Shown one piece after another: positions 1 through 11,553 of a stretch of 64,000 bases of DNA. Made by a program: the position numbers and the translations under genes. Below the pieces are notes generated by a model. The model was given only the letters and a program-made list of their open reading frames with translations, was not told where the DNA came from and did no database searches. Source of the DNA: Theobroma cacao (taxonomy: Eukaryota > Streptophyta > Magnoliopsida > Malvales > Malvaceae). Numbering within the stretch: position 1 is the stretch's first letter; each line of letters opens with the position of its first letter. The stretch spans positions 25,216,291-25,280,290 of the forward strand of contig NC_030854.1 of assembly GCF_000208745.1 (NCBI RefSeq), read 5' to 3'.

Positions 1-515
1 GGAGAAATGCATGGGAAAGGTAGATCACAAGTCAAAATCAAGAAATTTTACCTTTGATTGCTTGATTCCTTGAAATCCACCAATTTTCCTTTGAATTTTT
101 CCGCCTAGGGTTTGTTCTTCTTTGTTTTCTCTTCTCTTCTGGTTTGGCTTATCACTATGGGAGAAATGGGCTGTTTTTTATGCCTTTTATAAAGAAATAA
201 TGAATGGATGAGATTTTGACACATGTCACCCTTCCATTGGTCCATGTGTCATTATTACCCATTAAGCAATCTCTCTCCACCACACCTTTCTCATGTTTAT
301 CCATTTACAGGATGAATAAAATTCCCTTGGTTTTGACAAGTGCTGGGGCGAAAAATTTATAGATTTGCCCCCGGGGCAGAAAAATTATGATTTTACCTCT
401 ATACTCCGAAATGTACCGGAATCAAATTATTTCTACTTTTCAACCTCAAATAATACTAACATTGATCAATATTAACCAAATGGGGCAAAAAAACTCGTTT
501 TTTAATCGAGCTTGA
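1..515 (-). mobile_element. Truncated copy of the 3-kb LTR family (third copy in the window)
   Basis: Read on the minus strand, this stretch follows 21560-22090 of the solo LTR at 21293-24255: the same order of 'gaacaaaccctagg', the TATA-proximal 'ccttttataaag', and the runs rich in 'tttgcccc'. The left end is cut by the window edge and the right end stops inside the LTR near 515, so no terminus or target-site duplication can be seen. There is no coding sequence. Family membership rests on eye alignment. Confidence 0.7.
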
Positions 516-799
516 CAGGGTCTCACAGTAGCTTCCACGTGTTAAGGCCTGGTTGTATTTCCAGTACAAAGTACCAAACCTAGAATTTCTCACTTAGCTG
601 TCATTGTTTGTCACCTGTCTTCTATGTTTATTTTCTTATCTTTTCTCTCTCATGTAACTCGATACTACCAAAAAGGAATTGCATGAAGAAAATGTTGGGT
701 TCTGCACCATTTTACTACTGAGTATTTTCATTCTCTTTTCCCTAGTTTTTGCTTTTCTCTCAAAAAAGTATGTTTTTCATCTCTCAAATTTTTCGTTTT

Positions 800-1910
800 A
801 GATCCATTTCACAACACCACCTAGTTCTCATACCATTGGCTATAAATGGGTCTACAAGATCAAGCTTGTCTACAAGATCAAGCTTCTTGCTGACGACACT
901 ATTGAAAGATGTGAGGCTAGACTTGTTGCCAAGGGCTACAATCAAAGAGAATGTTTTTGATTTTAAAGAGACATTTAGTACTATGGCAAAGCAGACTACT
1001 GTAAAGGTCTTTTCAACTTTGGTAGCATCAAAAGGATGGCATTTGTCATAACTAGACATCAACAATGCCCTCTTTCATGGTGATTTCATGAAGAGGTACT
1101 TATGGATCTCCTAGAAGGTTATGTTGTTAAGGGAGAGTATCATCACAAGTCAAAGCAACTAGTTTGCAAGCTTCACAAGTCATTGTTTGGTCTCAAATTA
1201 CAAGCCTCAAGACAATGGAATTCTATATTCACTGAGTGCTTGTTACAACTTGGCTTTTCACAGTCAAAATTAGATTATTAGTATCCTCCAAACACATTGA
1301 GATGGGGGGTTTGTTGCATTACTTGTGTATGTTGATGATATATAGTCATTTCTAGTTTAGAAACATCATTCAAAGAAAATGTAAGCAAGAGTTGAAATCT
1401 AATATCAAGCTTAAAGACCTAGGAGTTCCATAGACTTCTTAGGTCTTATAATTGCAAGGTCAAAACAAGAAATTTTTATTTGGTTGAGGAAATATGCATT
1501 AGACTTGCTTAATGAATATGGCTTGCTGAGTGCTAAACCAATTTCTACTCCTGTGGATTATAATCAAAAGATCATCAAGACAGATTCAGATCAGGAGAAA
1601 TTGATAGATGCAAGCTAATACAGGGGGTCACTTGGGAGATTGCTTTATTTGACTTTTACCGGGCATGATATTGCATACTCATTTAAAACATTAGCTCAAT
1701 TTGAATAAGCCAAGCTATTGTCATTTGCACGCAGCCTCAGAATTCTAAGGTATCTTAAGGTAGTTCCCCGGACAAGGAATTCTCTTCTCTTCCAATTCTT
1801 CCATGAAGCCCATTGAATATGTTGACAATGATTATGCAGGTTGTCTTGATACTAGAAGGTCAGTTATGATACTTCTTGGAGAGTCTTTAGTCGGCTAGAA
1901 ATCTAAAATG
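800..1910 (+). pseudogene. Ty1-copia polyprotein remnant (reverse transcriptase to RNase H)
   Basis: Frames read in pieces give the copia reverse transcriptase: 'GYKWVYKIK', 'CEARLVAKGYNQ', 'FDFKETFSTMAK', '[12 protein letters not shown]', then 'LLVYVDDI' near 1320-1345 and, after more breaks, 'DYAGCLDTRRS' of the RNase H near 1830-1865. In-frame stops and frameshifts are frequent, and a short duplicated stretch ('tctacaagatcaagctt' twice near 850-885) adds an in-frame insertion. Gag, protease and integrase are absent and no LTRs flank the piece. It is a decayed fragment with no likely function. Confidence 0.8.
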
Positions 1911-2349
1911 CCAAATCATCCAATTTTTTTTAAAAAATACCAAATCAATAGTTTTAAAATCGATTTTTAATAAAACTACAAAAACTAAATTTATTAAAAT
2001 TGTGGCAGAGAACTAAATTCACCAAATTAAAATACTAGAATAGTCAAATTCAAACTTCTACCGTACTCTTTAACTGAATGCTAATATTAGACAAAACCAA
2101 TTTACTTCCACAGGAAATAGAGCGAGAAGAAACATGAATATATTGGTCATAACAAAATAAATATATTTACCAATTAACTTTTGAAAAGGTAAATGTAAGC
2201 TGCATAAAGAATCAGCTTGATTACACACGATCGACACAGGAATTGTTCACAGCATCAGCAGACAAAAGATTTAAAGGACATCGAACGTAATATGGGTAGG
2301 TAGAAGCAGAAGTCAAATAGCGAAAGGCCTCCAGACAACTGATCTTGAA
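1911..2349. other. AT-rich spacer and 3' flank of the GASA gene
   Basis: No open frame or repeat that I can name. The part next to 2350 should hold the 3' UTR of the minus-strand GASA gene. Confidence 0.5.
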
Positions 2350-3318
2350 TTAAGGGCACTTGGGTCCTCCTCTCTTGGTCTTCCAATTGTTGTAGCAAGG
2401 GCAGAATTGCTTGTTTCCATAAGTTCCTGGTGGCACACACAAGCACTTGGCGCAGCACTTCTGGCAGAAGAACAGGCATGGCTTCCTGTATTGTGTCTTT
2501 GAACATCTAAAAGTGCAGCGAGGGCCGCACTCTGCATTGCATTGCATTGCAACCCAACCATATTGAAATTACTTACGGTACTACTCTCGTAAATTCCATT
2601 ACTATATTTTATAAAGACTTGGTGAGCTTGTGTTTTTTACCTTGGGGATGAAGGCTGCCTTGAGTGATTCCATGCTGAAATCCAAAAGAAAATGATTAAC
2701 ATTTGAGGACATAAGGAAAGAAATAGTAAAAAAGGTGGCGTATCTCTTGTAAATATTATATATCACCCTTGTGAAGTTGCTAGGTGGCTGTGGCTGTGGA
2801 GCAGGTGCCTCTTTAATGCTGCTAGCCTGGGGATTTATATCATTCAGTTATAAAATTAAAATAGGATCACACTTCAATTATATTTCTATGCATCCCTTTT
2901 GGAAGGCAAGTATGCAAAAATCTACATCTAATCCAAGAGTTCTTTCCTATGTTTTCTTTTCGTATGATGACGAACAACTTATAATGGATTATAATTATAA
3001 TTACAAAGCAGCTAATAATCCTAAGTGCAGATGATAAATTATTTTTTTCTTTTTCTGTGGACAAATTAATTTGTGGTTAAAAATAAAAAGGGTTAGATGG
3101 GGAAGTATTAAAATAACTGTACTAATTACTTAAGTGTAAAATTAATGGTCAAAAAAAAAAAAGAGTTAGAAGATGAGAAAGCAAGTATAAAGGTAGTAAC
3201 TTATGGCCTCTTAAAATGAAAAAGCACTGGATAGAGGAGAGAAACTCACATTGTTCTGTGCTAGTAAAAGTAGCATGATAACAAGAAAGTACATCACAAT
3301 AGTAAGCTTCCCTGTCAT
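2350..3318 (-). CDS. GASA/Snakin family cysteine-rich secreted peptide
   Basis: Gibberellin-regulated (GASA/Snakin) peptides are small secreted proteins linked to growth and defence. Four exons join in frame: 3250-3318, 2767-2826, 2641-2674 and 2350-2531, giving 114 residues. Exon 1 is a signal peptide: MTGK followed by a long hydrophobic run ending near LLLLAQ. Exon 2 is a Pro/Gln-rich linker. Exons 3-4 carry the GASA domain of 60 residues starting ECGPRC, with all 12 cysteines in family spacing (CX3CX3CX8CX3CX2CCX2CXCX11CXCX12C), the VPPGTYGN segment and the terminal GGPKCP. All introns have GT donors and AG acceptors. The start is the only ATG leading into the signal peptide. The family is certain; the exact orthologue is not. 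Confidence 0.93.
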
Positions 3319-3416
3319 TGCCTTGAGTACTGCGACCGCTATACTGAACCGAGAGAAAGAAGTAGCTGCCCAGAGAGAACTTATTGTGTCAATTAAGGCT
3401 GTTAGGCCCTTGAGGA

Positions 3417-3427
3417 GGTATTTGTAG
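3417..3427 (-). promoter_or_regulatory. Possible TATA-like box of the GASA gene
   Basis: On the minus strand the sequence reads CTACAAATACC, about 100 bases upstream of the GASA start codon. It resembles a plant TATA box with one change. Position is the only other support. Confidence 0.3.
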
Positions 3428-4261
3428 GCAGTTGGAAACCATGGTTGAAGATTTGGAGAATTTTTTGTGTCTTATTCATGAAAAGGGTCCGAATGCTACT
3501 GTTTGAGACAGCGGCACATGACCCCAACCTCTTCTGCCTTCCAAAAGGACAAGTATACCTCTGTCTTTCTATAGCTATAGATATCCATATACCCTATATT
3601 GGTATACTTGTTTATACGTTAGATCAAAACCAAGAAAGATGAAAATTCAAAACAAAATCTTAAGACTCCATTATAAACCTTATAGTTACACTAAAGGGGA
3701 AAAAGAAAAGAAACCTTTTGTCATGCTGAAAACCTTGAGCAAAGCAGATAAATTTTTGGACTATAAATAGTAATTAGTTTTTCTTCTAGATTCAATGAAA
3801 GGCTAAAGTGGTAATTAGCTTGTCAAAGGTCGGGGCTGGAACATTCCCATGGCTTCATTTATTTGATTGCCCATCCATGTCAAGTGTTAAAGTGGAAATG
3901 AAAAGAGGACAACCTGGCATGTGCACTCACATGCTTGTATTAGGTTTTTGTGATTCTGGTCCCTAAAAGGCGCAGACTAAAACAACAGAGAAGAAGAAAG
4001 AAGCTATACACGTTACCCAATCAGTAATCCTAACTGTTTGTTTGTCAATTCTTTCATCGCCTCGTGATCATACTCTGTCCATTCTCGTGACCCTTTTTTG
4101 TGTGGCTTGGTCCTGTACGAATCGTTGGTTACCTTGGAAATTTAAGAAGGATAAAGAGGAGGAACTGCCTCAGCCGCCCATCCAGGCCATTAGGCCTTAG
4201 CTATCATCTATTACTCTCGTGATTATATGAGCTGGACCTGCTCCTTGCATATGTTTCTGAT
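3428..4261. other. GASA upstream region, no gene seen
   Basis: Non-coding stretch between the GASA promoter (minus strand) and a plus-strand TATA-like box at 4262. I see no repeat family or conserved coding signal. Confidence 0.5.
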
Positions 4262-4272
4262 CTATAAATACA
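4262..4272 (+). promoter_or_regulatory. TATA-like box upstream of the duplicated leader
   Basis: CTATAAATACA is a good plant TATA match, placed about 50 bases before the segment that is repeated in inverted orientation at 7355-7490. It may be the relict promoter of whatever gene that segment came from. Confidence 0.35.
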
Positions 4273-4317
4273 GAAGGAATATACAGAATGCGAAAGTGAC
4301 AAATCGTATAGGTTGTT

Positions 4318-4480
4318 GGTATTAGAGTTGGAATACAAATCCCTCAAAATCCTCAAACGGCGAAAGCTAATATTTCTCTTCTGTTAACTTAGTGTCCTCC
4401 CTCCCCCTTTACAAAACTCCTCTCCTTATCTTTGAGAAACTTTACAAATTTATCCATCTGTTTATTGATATATTCCTTCT
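4318..4480 (+). repeat. Inverted duplicate segment, copy 1
   Basis: The core 'gagaaactttacaaattt' at 4433-4450 and flanks on both sides (cttctgttaac, acaaaactcctctcctt, atccatctgtttattgatatattc) recur in reverse complement at 7355-7490. Both copies therefore open with the same encoded start, MRNFTNLSI. The two copies are diverged, so the event is not recent. Confidence 0.7.
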
Positions 4481-4809
4481 TTTACTTGAGAAACTTTCCT
4501 GTTCTTGCCTTCACCCACCAAGCATGGAAGCACTTCCAATCCAACACATCAAAAATCATAGATGAAAGCTTGGATATTGAAGATGTTGAAGAAATAAAGA
4601 GAGACATCCAAATATGTCTGCTCTGTAATCAAGCAAAACTGAGTTTGCGTCCCAACATGACTAAGATGCTTCAAATGCTGAGAGATAAAGACATCGAATT
4701 ACCTACACCAATGAAACCTCCATTTTTGGATGAATGTGTACAATTATCATCTCAAATGCTAAATGCATTTCTTTTATGCACGTACTTAGAGAATTGCGTA
4801 TGCAACTAG
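4432..4809 (+). pseudogene. Fragment of a cysteine-rich receptor-like kinase (kinase C-lobe)
   Basis: From about 4515 to 4745 the frame encodes AWKHFQS, a variable stretch, IKRDIQICLLCNQAK, LRPNMTKMLQML and LPTPMKPPFLDE. This is the C-terminal end of a plant CRK (DUF26) Ser/Thr kinase, where subdomain XI reads HIGLLC...RPTM and is followed by LP.P..PPFLDE. The extracellular domains, membrane helix, ATP site and catalytic loop are all absent. The conserved T of RPTM is changed to N. The first part of the frame comes from the inverted duplicate, not from the kinase, so the ATG at the start is fortuitous. It is a gene fragment, probably dead. Confidence 0.6.
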
Positions 4810-6060
4810 TCAGCTAAACAAGCCTGGGTATTATAATTCTAGAACATCATTTCTGTGATAAACAAATGATAATGAGTTCATAACATCTCCTATTACTTTA
4901 TATGTTAAATTTCACTGTTAATAGCCAGCTGCCCATTTTCCTTAGACATTAAGGTTATTTCCTGAAACTTAAATCTGAGAAACCAAACCAAAAGAATCAA
5001 CTATAAAGCAATTAATTGGGAAGCTCTAATATCTACACCCAAGCAAAGCAAGAAAAAATAAACGTACAAAGCTTTCTATTTTCATTGAACATAGTAAAAT
5101 TCTCCAAGAAAACGAATAGGTACACTTCAAAATCACCATTTATGAGCAAAGATCACACTGATTACAATCAAAGGCAGACTCAGAAATTTTTCTAAATATT
5201 GTCATAACTAAAATAATAATAATAATTAAAAAAATTTCTCAATTCAAAATCTACCAAGAGAGTACTTAGATCAAATTAAACACGACTTTACTTAGAAGAT
5301 TGTTGAGTACCACCATCAGTAGAATTATATTGTTGCCCATGACCTGATTCTTGTGAGACAATTTCTTGTGTTTTAAAATATATATTCATGACTTATTTAT
5401 CCAAAAATCTGTTAAAAAGTACTACTTATTTTTCATTAGCATAAAATAAAATATGATCTTGCATAGCAAATTATCAAGTTCAACAACTAACAATTTGACA
5501 AATTTCTATTCATTAATCAAAAGTACCCACAAACCACATAAAATTAAATACAAAAATCAAACAATCAAATAATATATCTAAAAAATAAATCAAAAAAAGA
5601 AAGACTTATAATTTTAAGACATTATTTGACATGCAAGACTGCTTTCAATTAGCTAGATTTTGTTTGGGTCCCAAACTATCAAATTAATTAAAAAATATTT
5701 AGACATGAAGTATTTAAAAACTTAATTTGGATTAAAAATTACTTACAATTGAAGCCTAAATGAGTTGTTTTTAGAGAGTAAAAAACACAACCAAAGATCA
5801 AGAAGAGGAAACGTCATTGCAGGTCTCAAAAGTAGGACTTGAATTTTTGAACAGTGAGAGTAATTTAGGTTTGGACTTTTTTAATAAAATCTTAAATTAT
5901 AGAAGAAAATTTTTTTGTCTTTCCATTTAGTATTTAAGTATTTATATATAAATTACTTTTTAATAAATTTATTTTGAATTTGAATCTTTGACCCCACTCC
6001 TTACAAAATTGCAAAAAAGTTAGTGGGTTCATTAGTATACTAACTATATAAAACTTTAAC
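4810..6060. other. AT-rich intergenic stretch
   Basis: No coding signal. Poly-A and poly-T tracts and short AT repeats only. Confidence 0.5.
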
Positions 6061-6943
6061 ATGTTTGGTTAGAGAATGGAATAACCATTCCTCCTCTATT
6101 CCTATGTTCCCTCTAATAACTTGTTTGCTTCATAGTATTGACTATTTCTTGGAATGACCATTCTAGAAGAAACCTGAATAGCCATTACCATTACCAAGGG
6201 AGATCTTGATAATAGCTACTCCAAGGATGGGGAAATAGGTCAAAATTTTTGTTCGACAAAATTACCCTTAAATAAATTTAAAAATTTTCATCACATATAA
6301 TATACATTTTCTTCATTTTTCACATTTTCTTTCTCTCTACCCATCTTCTACCTTTCTCCTTCTCTCTTAAGTCCCTCAATGGAAGGAGACAACAACATCG
6401 ATGTCGATTGCAAGAAACACCGATTGGTGTTCCCCACCATATCCAACTATGGGAAGTGTCGATCTGGTGCTCCAGCAACCAAATCCAGCCACAAGGAGCG
6501 CCAGATCGAAGCTTCATTACATCAGCCACATTACACTAACCACATCTCCGATGGTCAACTGGTGAGAAGAAAGAAAAGAAAAAAAATGAAAATATTTGAA
6601 TGGAATGAACAAAAAAAAGCTACAAATTAATATCTTATATTTTAAAATTAAATTATAATTATAAATTATAAAAAATTAATAATTATAAATTTTTAATATT
6701 TTAATATTTTAAAATTAAAAATAAAATAATGATATACTATAATAAAGGGTATTTTTTCCATTTATCACTTATTCCTTGATTATTTCTAAAACTATTCCTG
6801 CTAACCAAACATTATAATAAGTCATAATACCAATTCCTATCTTATCTCATTCTCATGAACCAAACTATATAATAACTATTTTTGCCTTATTATATTCCCA
6901 CGGAATGGTTATTTCATTACCACCTTATTTCATTACCAAACAT
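6061..6943. mobile_element. Non-autonomous TIR element (MITE-like), member A
   Basis: The left end reads ATGTTTGGTTAGAGAATGG and the right end, reverse-complemented, reads ATGTTTGGTAATGAAATAAG; both then carry 'aataaccattcc' blocks. The same 'ggaatggaataac..attcc' subterminal pattern occurs in the element at 7521-7897. The interior is AT-rich, and its open frame at 6379-6630 matches nothing I know. No clear target-site duplication; TTAA lies close to both ends. A harbinger- or hAT-type MITE is possible but the superfamily is open. Confidence 0.6.
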
Positions 6944-7137
6944 ACCTTAAATAAGTAATATAGCAACTAAAATTTTTTGGTAAGTGAGTGGTGTCATGTG
7001 ACACCACTTCTTCCAAGGTAGGTTCGCCCTTGATACAATTAAGAAATAATGAATAAATAATAATAGAGAAACAGCTTGTGGTAGGGGTTTTACACTAATC
7101 TTCATTATCAAACCCAAAAAAATCTATTTCTTCTTCT

Positions 7138-7398
7138 TCATACCCATAATATACCCTTTTCACTATTATTATTGTAATAATAATTATTGGTATTAACATT
7201 GGCTACTTTTTCTCCATTTTCTTCTTCTTTTCCGCTGCTTGCGCTTCCACTTGCATTGCCAGTCTCACCGCCGTTGTTGTCGTTGGATGAAGAACTAGCC
7301 AAAGATGATGATGAAGCGAAGGATGATGATGATGATGAAGATGAATAAGAGAATGAATATATTAGTAAATGGATGGATAAATTTGTAAAGTTTCTCAA
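7138..7398 (-). other. Low-complexity Ser/Asn-rich open frame, coding status doubtful
   Basis: The minus-strand frame starts inside the inverted duplicate (MRNFTNLSI) and runs into a (gat)n/(tca)n-derived serine stretch, then an Asn/Gly/Glu-rich tail with NTNNYYYNNN and a terminal KGILWV. The serine part is simple sequence, and the start is shared with the unrelated fragment at 4432, so this is not good evidence of a gene. The Gly/Asn/Tyr tail could be the relict 3' end of a small secreted-protein gene. Confidence 0.25.
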
Positions 7399-7490
7399 AG
7401 GCCAAGGAGAGAAGTTTTGTGAATAGAGGGACTATTGTTAACAGAGAAGAGAAACATTACCTTTGCCATCTTAGGATTTTATGAGATTTT
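7355..7490 (-). repeat. Inverted duplicate segment, copy 2
   Basis: Reverse complement of 4318-4480. The similarity may resume beyond the MITE at 7521-7897 (reverse complement of 7905-7960 has 'agaatacaaatcc', compare 4326-4345), which would mean the MITE inserted after the duplication. Confidence 0.6.
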
Positions 7491-7520
7491 AAAATTTTAG
7501 ACAGCTGGCATGATTCTACA

Positions 7521-7897
7521 GCATATTTGGTTAGAGGGAATGGAATAACTATTCCCTCTCTATTCCTATTACTTAGTTATTCTTACATTTGGTTCATAGG
7601 AATGGCTATTCTAAAGAAGGGTTATTCCTTGAGAAACCAGAATGGCCATTAGCAAAAAGGACTTGGGTAATGGCTATTCCACACTTGTGGGAATAGAAAA
7701 AAAAATACTATTGTACAAAATTACTTACCAACCAAACATTGGAATAAATCATAATAACCATTTCTACCCTATTCCATTCCATGAGCCAAGCTACATAATA
7801 TTTATTCCTATCTTATTTCATTCTCACAAAATAGTCATTCTATTCCCTCTCTATTCCATTCTATTCCCTCTCTATTCCATTCCACGAACCAAACATA
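7521..7897. mobile_element. Non-autonomous TIR element (MITE-like), member B
   Basis: Left end GCATATTTGGTTAGAGGGAA, right end in reverse complement GTATGTTTGGTTCGTGGAAT, both followed by repeated 'ggaatggaata' and 'attccctctctattcc' blocks. It belongs with the element at 6061-6943 but lacks its middle. No protein is encoded; the 7642-7977 frame is just read-through of these repeats. Confidence 0.6.
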
Positions 7898-8369
7898 CTC
7901 TTAGGAAAGAAAGCATAAAATGGAGTAAAGGATTTGTATTCTTAGAGTTGGCAATTATGCTCCTTCGTTTCAGGTGAAAAATAATTCAGGTCTTATTTTT
8001 AAAGACAAACCAAATTAAATTAAATTTGGATAATCATTCAAATCAAGCTAAATTTTATCAACCGTTATTAAATTTATTCAAAATTACATTTTATCAACTT
8101 GTAAATACCTCCATTTTTTAATTTTTGATATTATAAAATAAATTTTTCAAAAATGATCAAATCATATGAAAAGAGAGAAAAAGTGAATTATAAGACATTT
8201 CTTAGAAAAATAATAATTTACTTTGAAAAAACTATTAATGATTTTTTTATTGACTGATATTTAATTTTCATTTTCATGATACTAATTATAATAAATGATT
8301 TACTATGATTATAATTATGATGTACGACTTATGAGTTATCATAACTTCAAAAGTAAAGTGATGATATCT
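7898..8369. other. AT-rich spacer
   Basis: Nothing recognised. Confidence 0.5.
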
Positions 8370-9066
8370 AAGTAAAATCTCAATAAATTAATACCATTAG
8401 AATTATGAAAACCTATTAATTAATCTATATATATTATTTAATCAATAAATTAATAATTTATTAATTTATATATTAATTAATGAAAAATTAATTTATCAAG
8501 GTATTTTTTATTTTTTTCAAAACATTGAACTTAATTCATGTATTGTGTATTGTAATTATACGAATATTACTTAATTATCAAATTACGAATTATCATTATT
8601 CATGACGAGCAAATTATTGAGTATGTCATGGGAAATGACAAAAAAGATGAAGTTGAAGACAATAATTCTATGTTGGAGCCTATCTCGTGTAAAGATCTAC
8701 TTAAGGTAACAATCACATTACATAATTTTCTCTTGAAATACAAGAACAATGCACCAAAGCTTCTTAATATACTAAGAAAAGTTAGAGACAAAGTCTAATG
8801 AGACATCAATTTCAAGAAGAAACAAGTAACATTCGATTCATATTTTACAAAAGCCTTCTAATTGAGTCATGTATATATATAATTTTGATGTGTAAGGAGA
8901 TTATTAATTTATATATCAAGTGGGATCTATATTTTTTTTAAATATATTATCTTATAAATTTAACGAATTATTAATATACCATGTTGATCCCAAGTCGAGA
9001 CCGAAAAAAATATTATTTAATTGATGTTATTAATTTATCAGGTATTAATTTATAGAAATTTTACTG
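8370..9066 (+). mobile_element. Pogo-like (Tc1/mariner, Emigrant/Lemi1-type) element, deleted
   Basis: The ends are inverted copies over about 23 bases: left 8371-8393 begins AGTAAAATCTCAATAAATTA, right 9043-9066 in reverse complement begins CAGTAAAATTTCTATAAATT. This closely resembles the terminal repeat I recall for Emigrant/Lemi1 pogo-type elements. The interior holds a transposase C-terminal remnant (8604-8798), which fits the same superfamily. The expected TA target duplication is not preserved on both sides. At about 0.7 kb it has lost most of the transposase. Confidence 0.65.
8604..8798 (+). pseudogene. Tigger/pogo-type transposase C-terminal remnant
   Basis: The open frame before the TAA at 8796 reads DEQIIEYVMG, an acidic linker, EPISCKDLLK, TLHNFLLKY and LLNILRKVRDKV, 64 residues. 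This matches the C-terminal tail of plant Tigger-like (CENP-B/pogo family) proteins, where an acidic stretch is followed by a helical 'ALK..TLHNFLLQ......LL.ALRKVRDEI' segment. The DNA-binding and DDE domains are missing. The assignment is from memory of the family and is supported by the flanking pogo-like terminal repeats. Confidence 0.5.
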
Positions 9067-9518
9067 CAGCTTCTCCATATCAAAATTTTATTAACAAGTA
9101 AAAACTAAAAAGCTATTAAAATTTTGAATATAAATATTATTTAGTTCTCGTTTTAGCTACTTTTTTTTAGGTGACTTGAAGAGATTCTCTAGTTTAGTGT
9201 TCTCCTATCTGCATGTTAACTTTTAAATCATTATCTTTGATAACTATTTAATATCTACTTAAGATTAAATAAAGTAAAATCTTTAAAAGTAGGTGTCGCA
9301 ATTAACTTTATTGAGTTACTGTCCACTTTTTTTCTAGTTCATGAATTACTTTTGTTTTTAAAGCTATTATTATTACCTATTTTAAGTCTTTTATTATTTC
9401 TTAGGAATGAAAAGAGAAAAAAACTCTTATTTATGATGTATAATTGTAGAAATTGAATTTAATTATAATAAAGGAAAGATACTTATTACTCACAATTAAG
9501 AAGAATAATATCCAAAAT
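9067..9518. other. AT-rich spacer
   Basis: Nothing recognised. Confidence 0.5.
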
Positions 9519-9650
9519 TATATAAAATAAATGAGAAATGAAAAGTGATTTTAAAAGATAATTTAAAGTTATTAAATATTTTTTTATATAAAATAAATGA
9601 GTAATGAAAAGTGATTTTAAAAGATAATTTAAAGTTATTAAATATTTTTA
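9519..9650. repeat. Tandem duplication of a 66-bp AT-rich unit
   Basis: Copy 1 at 9519-9584 and copy 2 at 9585-9650 both run from 'tatataaaataaatgag' to 'gttattaaatattttt'. I see one substitution (gagaaatg versus gagtaatg) apart from the far end. Near-identity points to a recent slippage or unequal-exchange event. Confidence 0.85.
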
Positions 9651-9670
9651 AAGTAAATAGTTTTTATCAT

Positions 9671-10480
9671 AACGTGCAGGTCTGGGAATCCGTCCGCTTC
9701 GACGTGAAAATTTAGAGTCGCCATTAATCTTTTTTATAAGGTGTAATTGGCCACCTATTAGATTCATTCTTATTGAGGAAGTCCTAAAATAATTTTAGGT
9801 TTGTTTAAAGAATAAAAACCTGGTCTACGAATTTTAGAGTCAAGTTTGGGAGTCCAATTACGCACGAAGAAATATTAACACCCCCTATGACTCTTGTTCC
9901 ACAAATGACACCATTTAATCATATGTTATCCTATTTTAACCTTAATTTTTAATTTTATTCTTATATTTCCTTAACCATTATTCTTTATATTATTTTTTAG
10001 TTTTATTCACGATCTAAAGTCTTTTATTCGATTTTATGGGTGTGACGTGCACATAATACCATTATAAAATGCATGACATAAATCTCGATAATGTCTAATG
10101 AAAACCTTTTATTAAGAACATTTTCCAAATCCACCCATCATACTGATGAGATTCGAGGATACTCTCTCACTTAAGAAATTACTTAGAAAATCTCGCCTTT
10201 GCAAGCTTCTATAGAAAATGCCATCATTTGGATAATCATTTACGGATAAAACAATATTTTCATGAATGCAAACTCTAATACGAGTAAAAGCCTTTTATTG
10301 AAAATATTTTTCGAGCCTTCCCAACATACTGGTGGGACCCAAAGATATTCTTTCATTTAGGGAATTTTCCAAGCAAAATCACCTTCGCAAGCTTCCTTGA
10401 ATAATCCCATCGTTAGGGCCTCAAGTAATGTATAAAATATATCTAAATGCTATGACATTTAAATAGTGTAATGATGGTGC
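9671..10480. repeat. Dispersed repeat resembling retroelement non-coding sequence
   Basis: The run 'gagtcgccattaatc..aaggtgtaattggcc..cctattag' followed by 'ttgggagtccaattacgca' and 'aacaccccctatgactc' is one I associate with a dispersed LTR-retroelement repeat in dicot genomes. Two similar blocks of 'gaacattttccaaatccacccatcatactgatgag' type recur near 10110, 10310 and 10680, each followed by 'aagcttc'. No ends or proteins were found, so the class is uncertain. Confidence 0.35.
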
Positions 10481-10784
10481 GAGGCAGGCTGTAAATTACA
10501 ATATTAATCATTATTTATACCATATGTTCATTATTATTATTATTTACTATTTTAGGGTTTCCACTTTTTTATTTCATTCCTATTTTATGCTTTTTTCATT
10601 TTATTAATATCTTTTTTTAATAATATTTTAAAGAAATATTTATTTTGGTTAAAATATTGGGACTTAAAATTAAAACCCTCCCATCATACTGATGGAGTTT
10701 TAAATCAAGTTCTTCCCCTAGGAAAATTAGATCAAGATTATGTGTAATGCCTCGTACTCTGGCATGATAGCCAATAGAGACTCA

Positions 10785-11553
10785 GTGCTTGTTTGGCCTG
10801 AAGTTTTTTCAACTTATCTACTTCTTAAAAGTATAAGTCAAGGCAAACAGGATTTTTAAGAAGTTTTTAAAAAAAACAGCATTTTTTAAAAAAAAAAATT
10901 AAAAAAAAAAGCTTAAAGAAAAGCTTTAGAGAGAGCTTTCTCTTCATTTCTTTTAAAAACACATCGGCTTTTTAGGAAATACCCCTCTCTCTCAATCAAT
11001 CTCCCACTCTTTGCCCTCCCTTTGCAAATCACACTTCTGTAACTCAAAATCGCAATCTCTTTCTCCTCTACCTCTTTTTAGAAATACAACTAAAAAAAAA
11101 AGGAAAAAAAAACAGAAGACACAACAACAGAATAGCAAAATCTATGATTTTTTTGTTCTTAAAAAAATTAAGAGAAAAAAAGGCCCAAAATTCAAAGTTA
11201 TATTCAAGTACTATTTAAAAGTTTTCTCTCTTCTTCACCAAAAAATCTAATATTATTACTACTATACAAGTTTGAAAGTTGTTCCGATTCTTTATGGATT
11301 TTTTTTTATTTTAATATTTGAAATTGTATATAAACTCGAAATAGATTTGTTCTGTTTTGGTTTATTAAGTGATTGAAGATAGCATGAATATCCTTTATGG
11401 TAATTTTAACCAAAATTAGAGTTTATATAATTTATTTTGTCAAACAGCTAATCAAACAACTTTAGTTTAATTTTAAAAGTTATTATTTTTCATAACAACT
11501 TCATAATAGCTTTTAAACTAAAAAAATAAAAAAGGGTTAGGCAAAACAGGCTC
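10785..11553. mobile_element. Small TIR element with an internal hairpin
   Basis: The left end GTGCTTGTTTGGCCTGAAG and the reverse complement of the right end, GAGCCTGTTTTGCCTAACC, are imperfect inverted repeats. A further inverted copy lies just inside the left end (10835-10855, 'caaggcaaacaggat'), so the first 70 bases can fold back on themselves. The interior is AT-rich with poly-A runs and no credible protein. No clear target-site duplication. The 'TTTGGCC' ends recall hAT MITEs, which is a guess. Confidence 0.45.
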
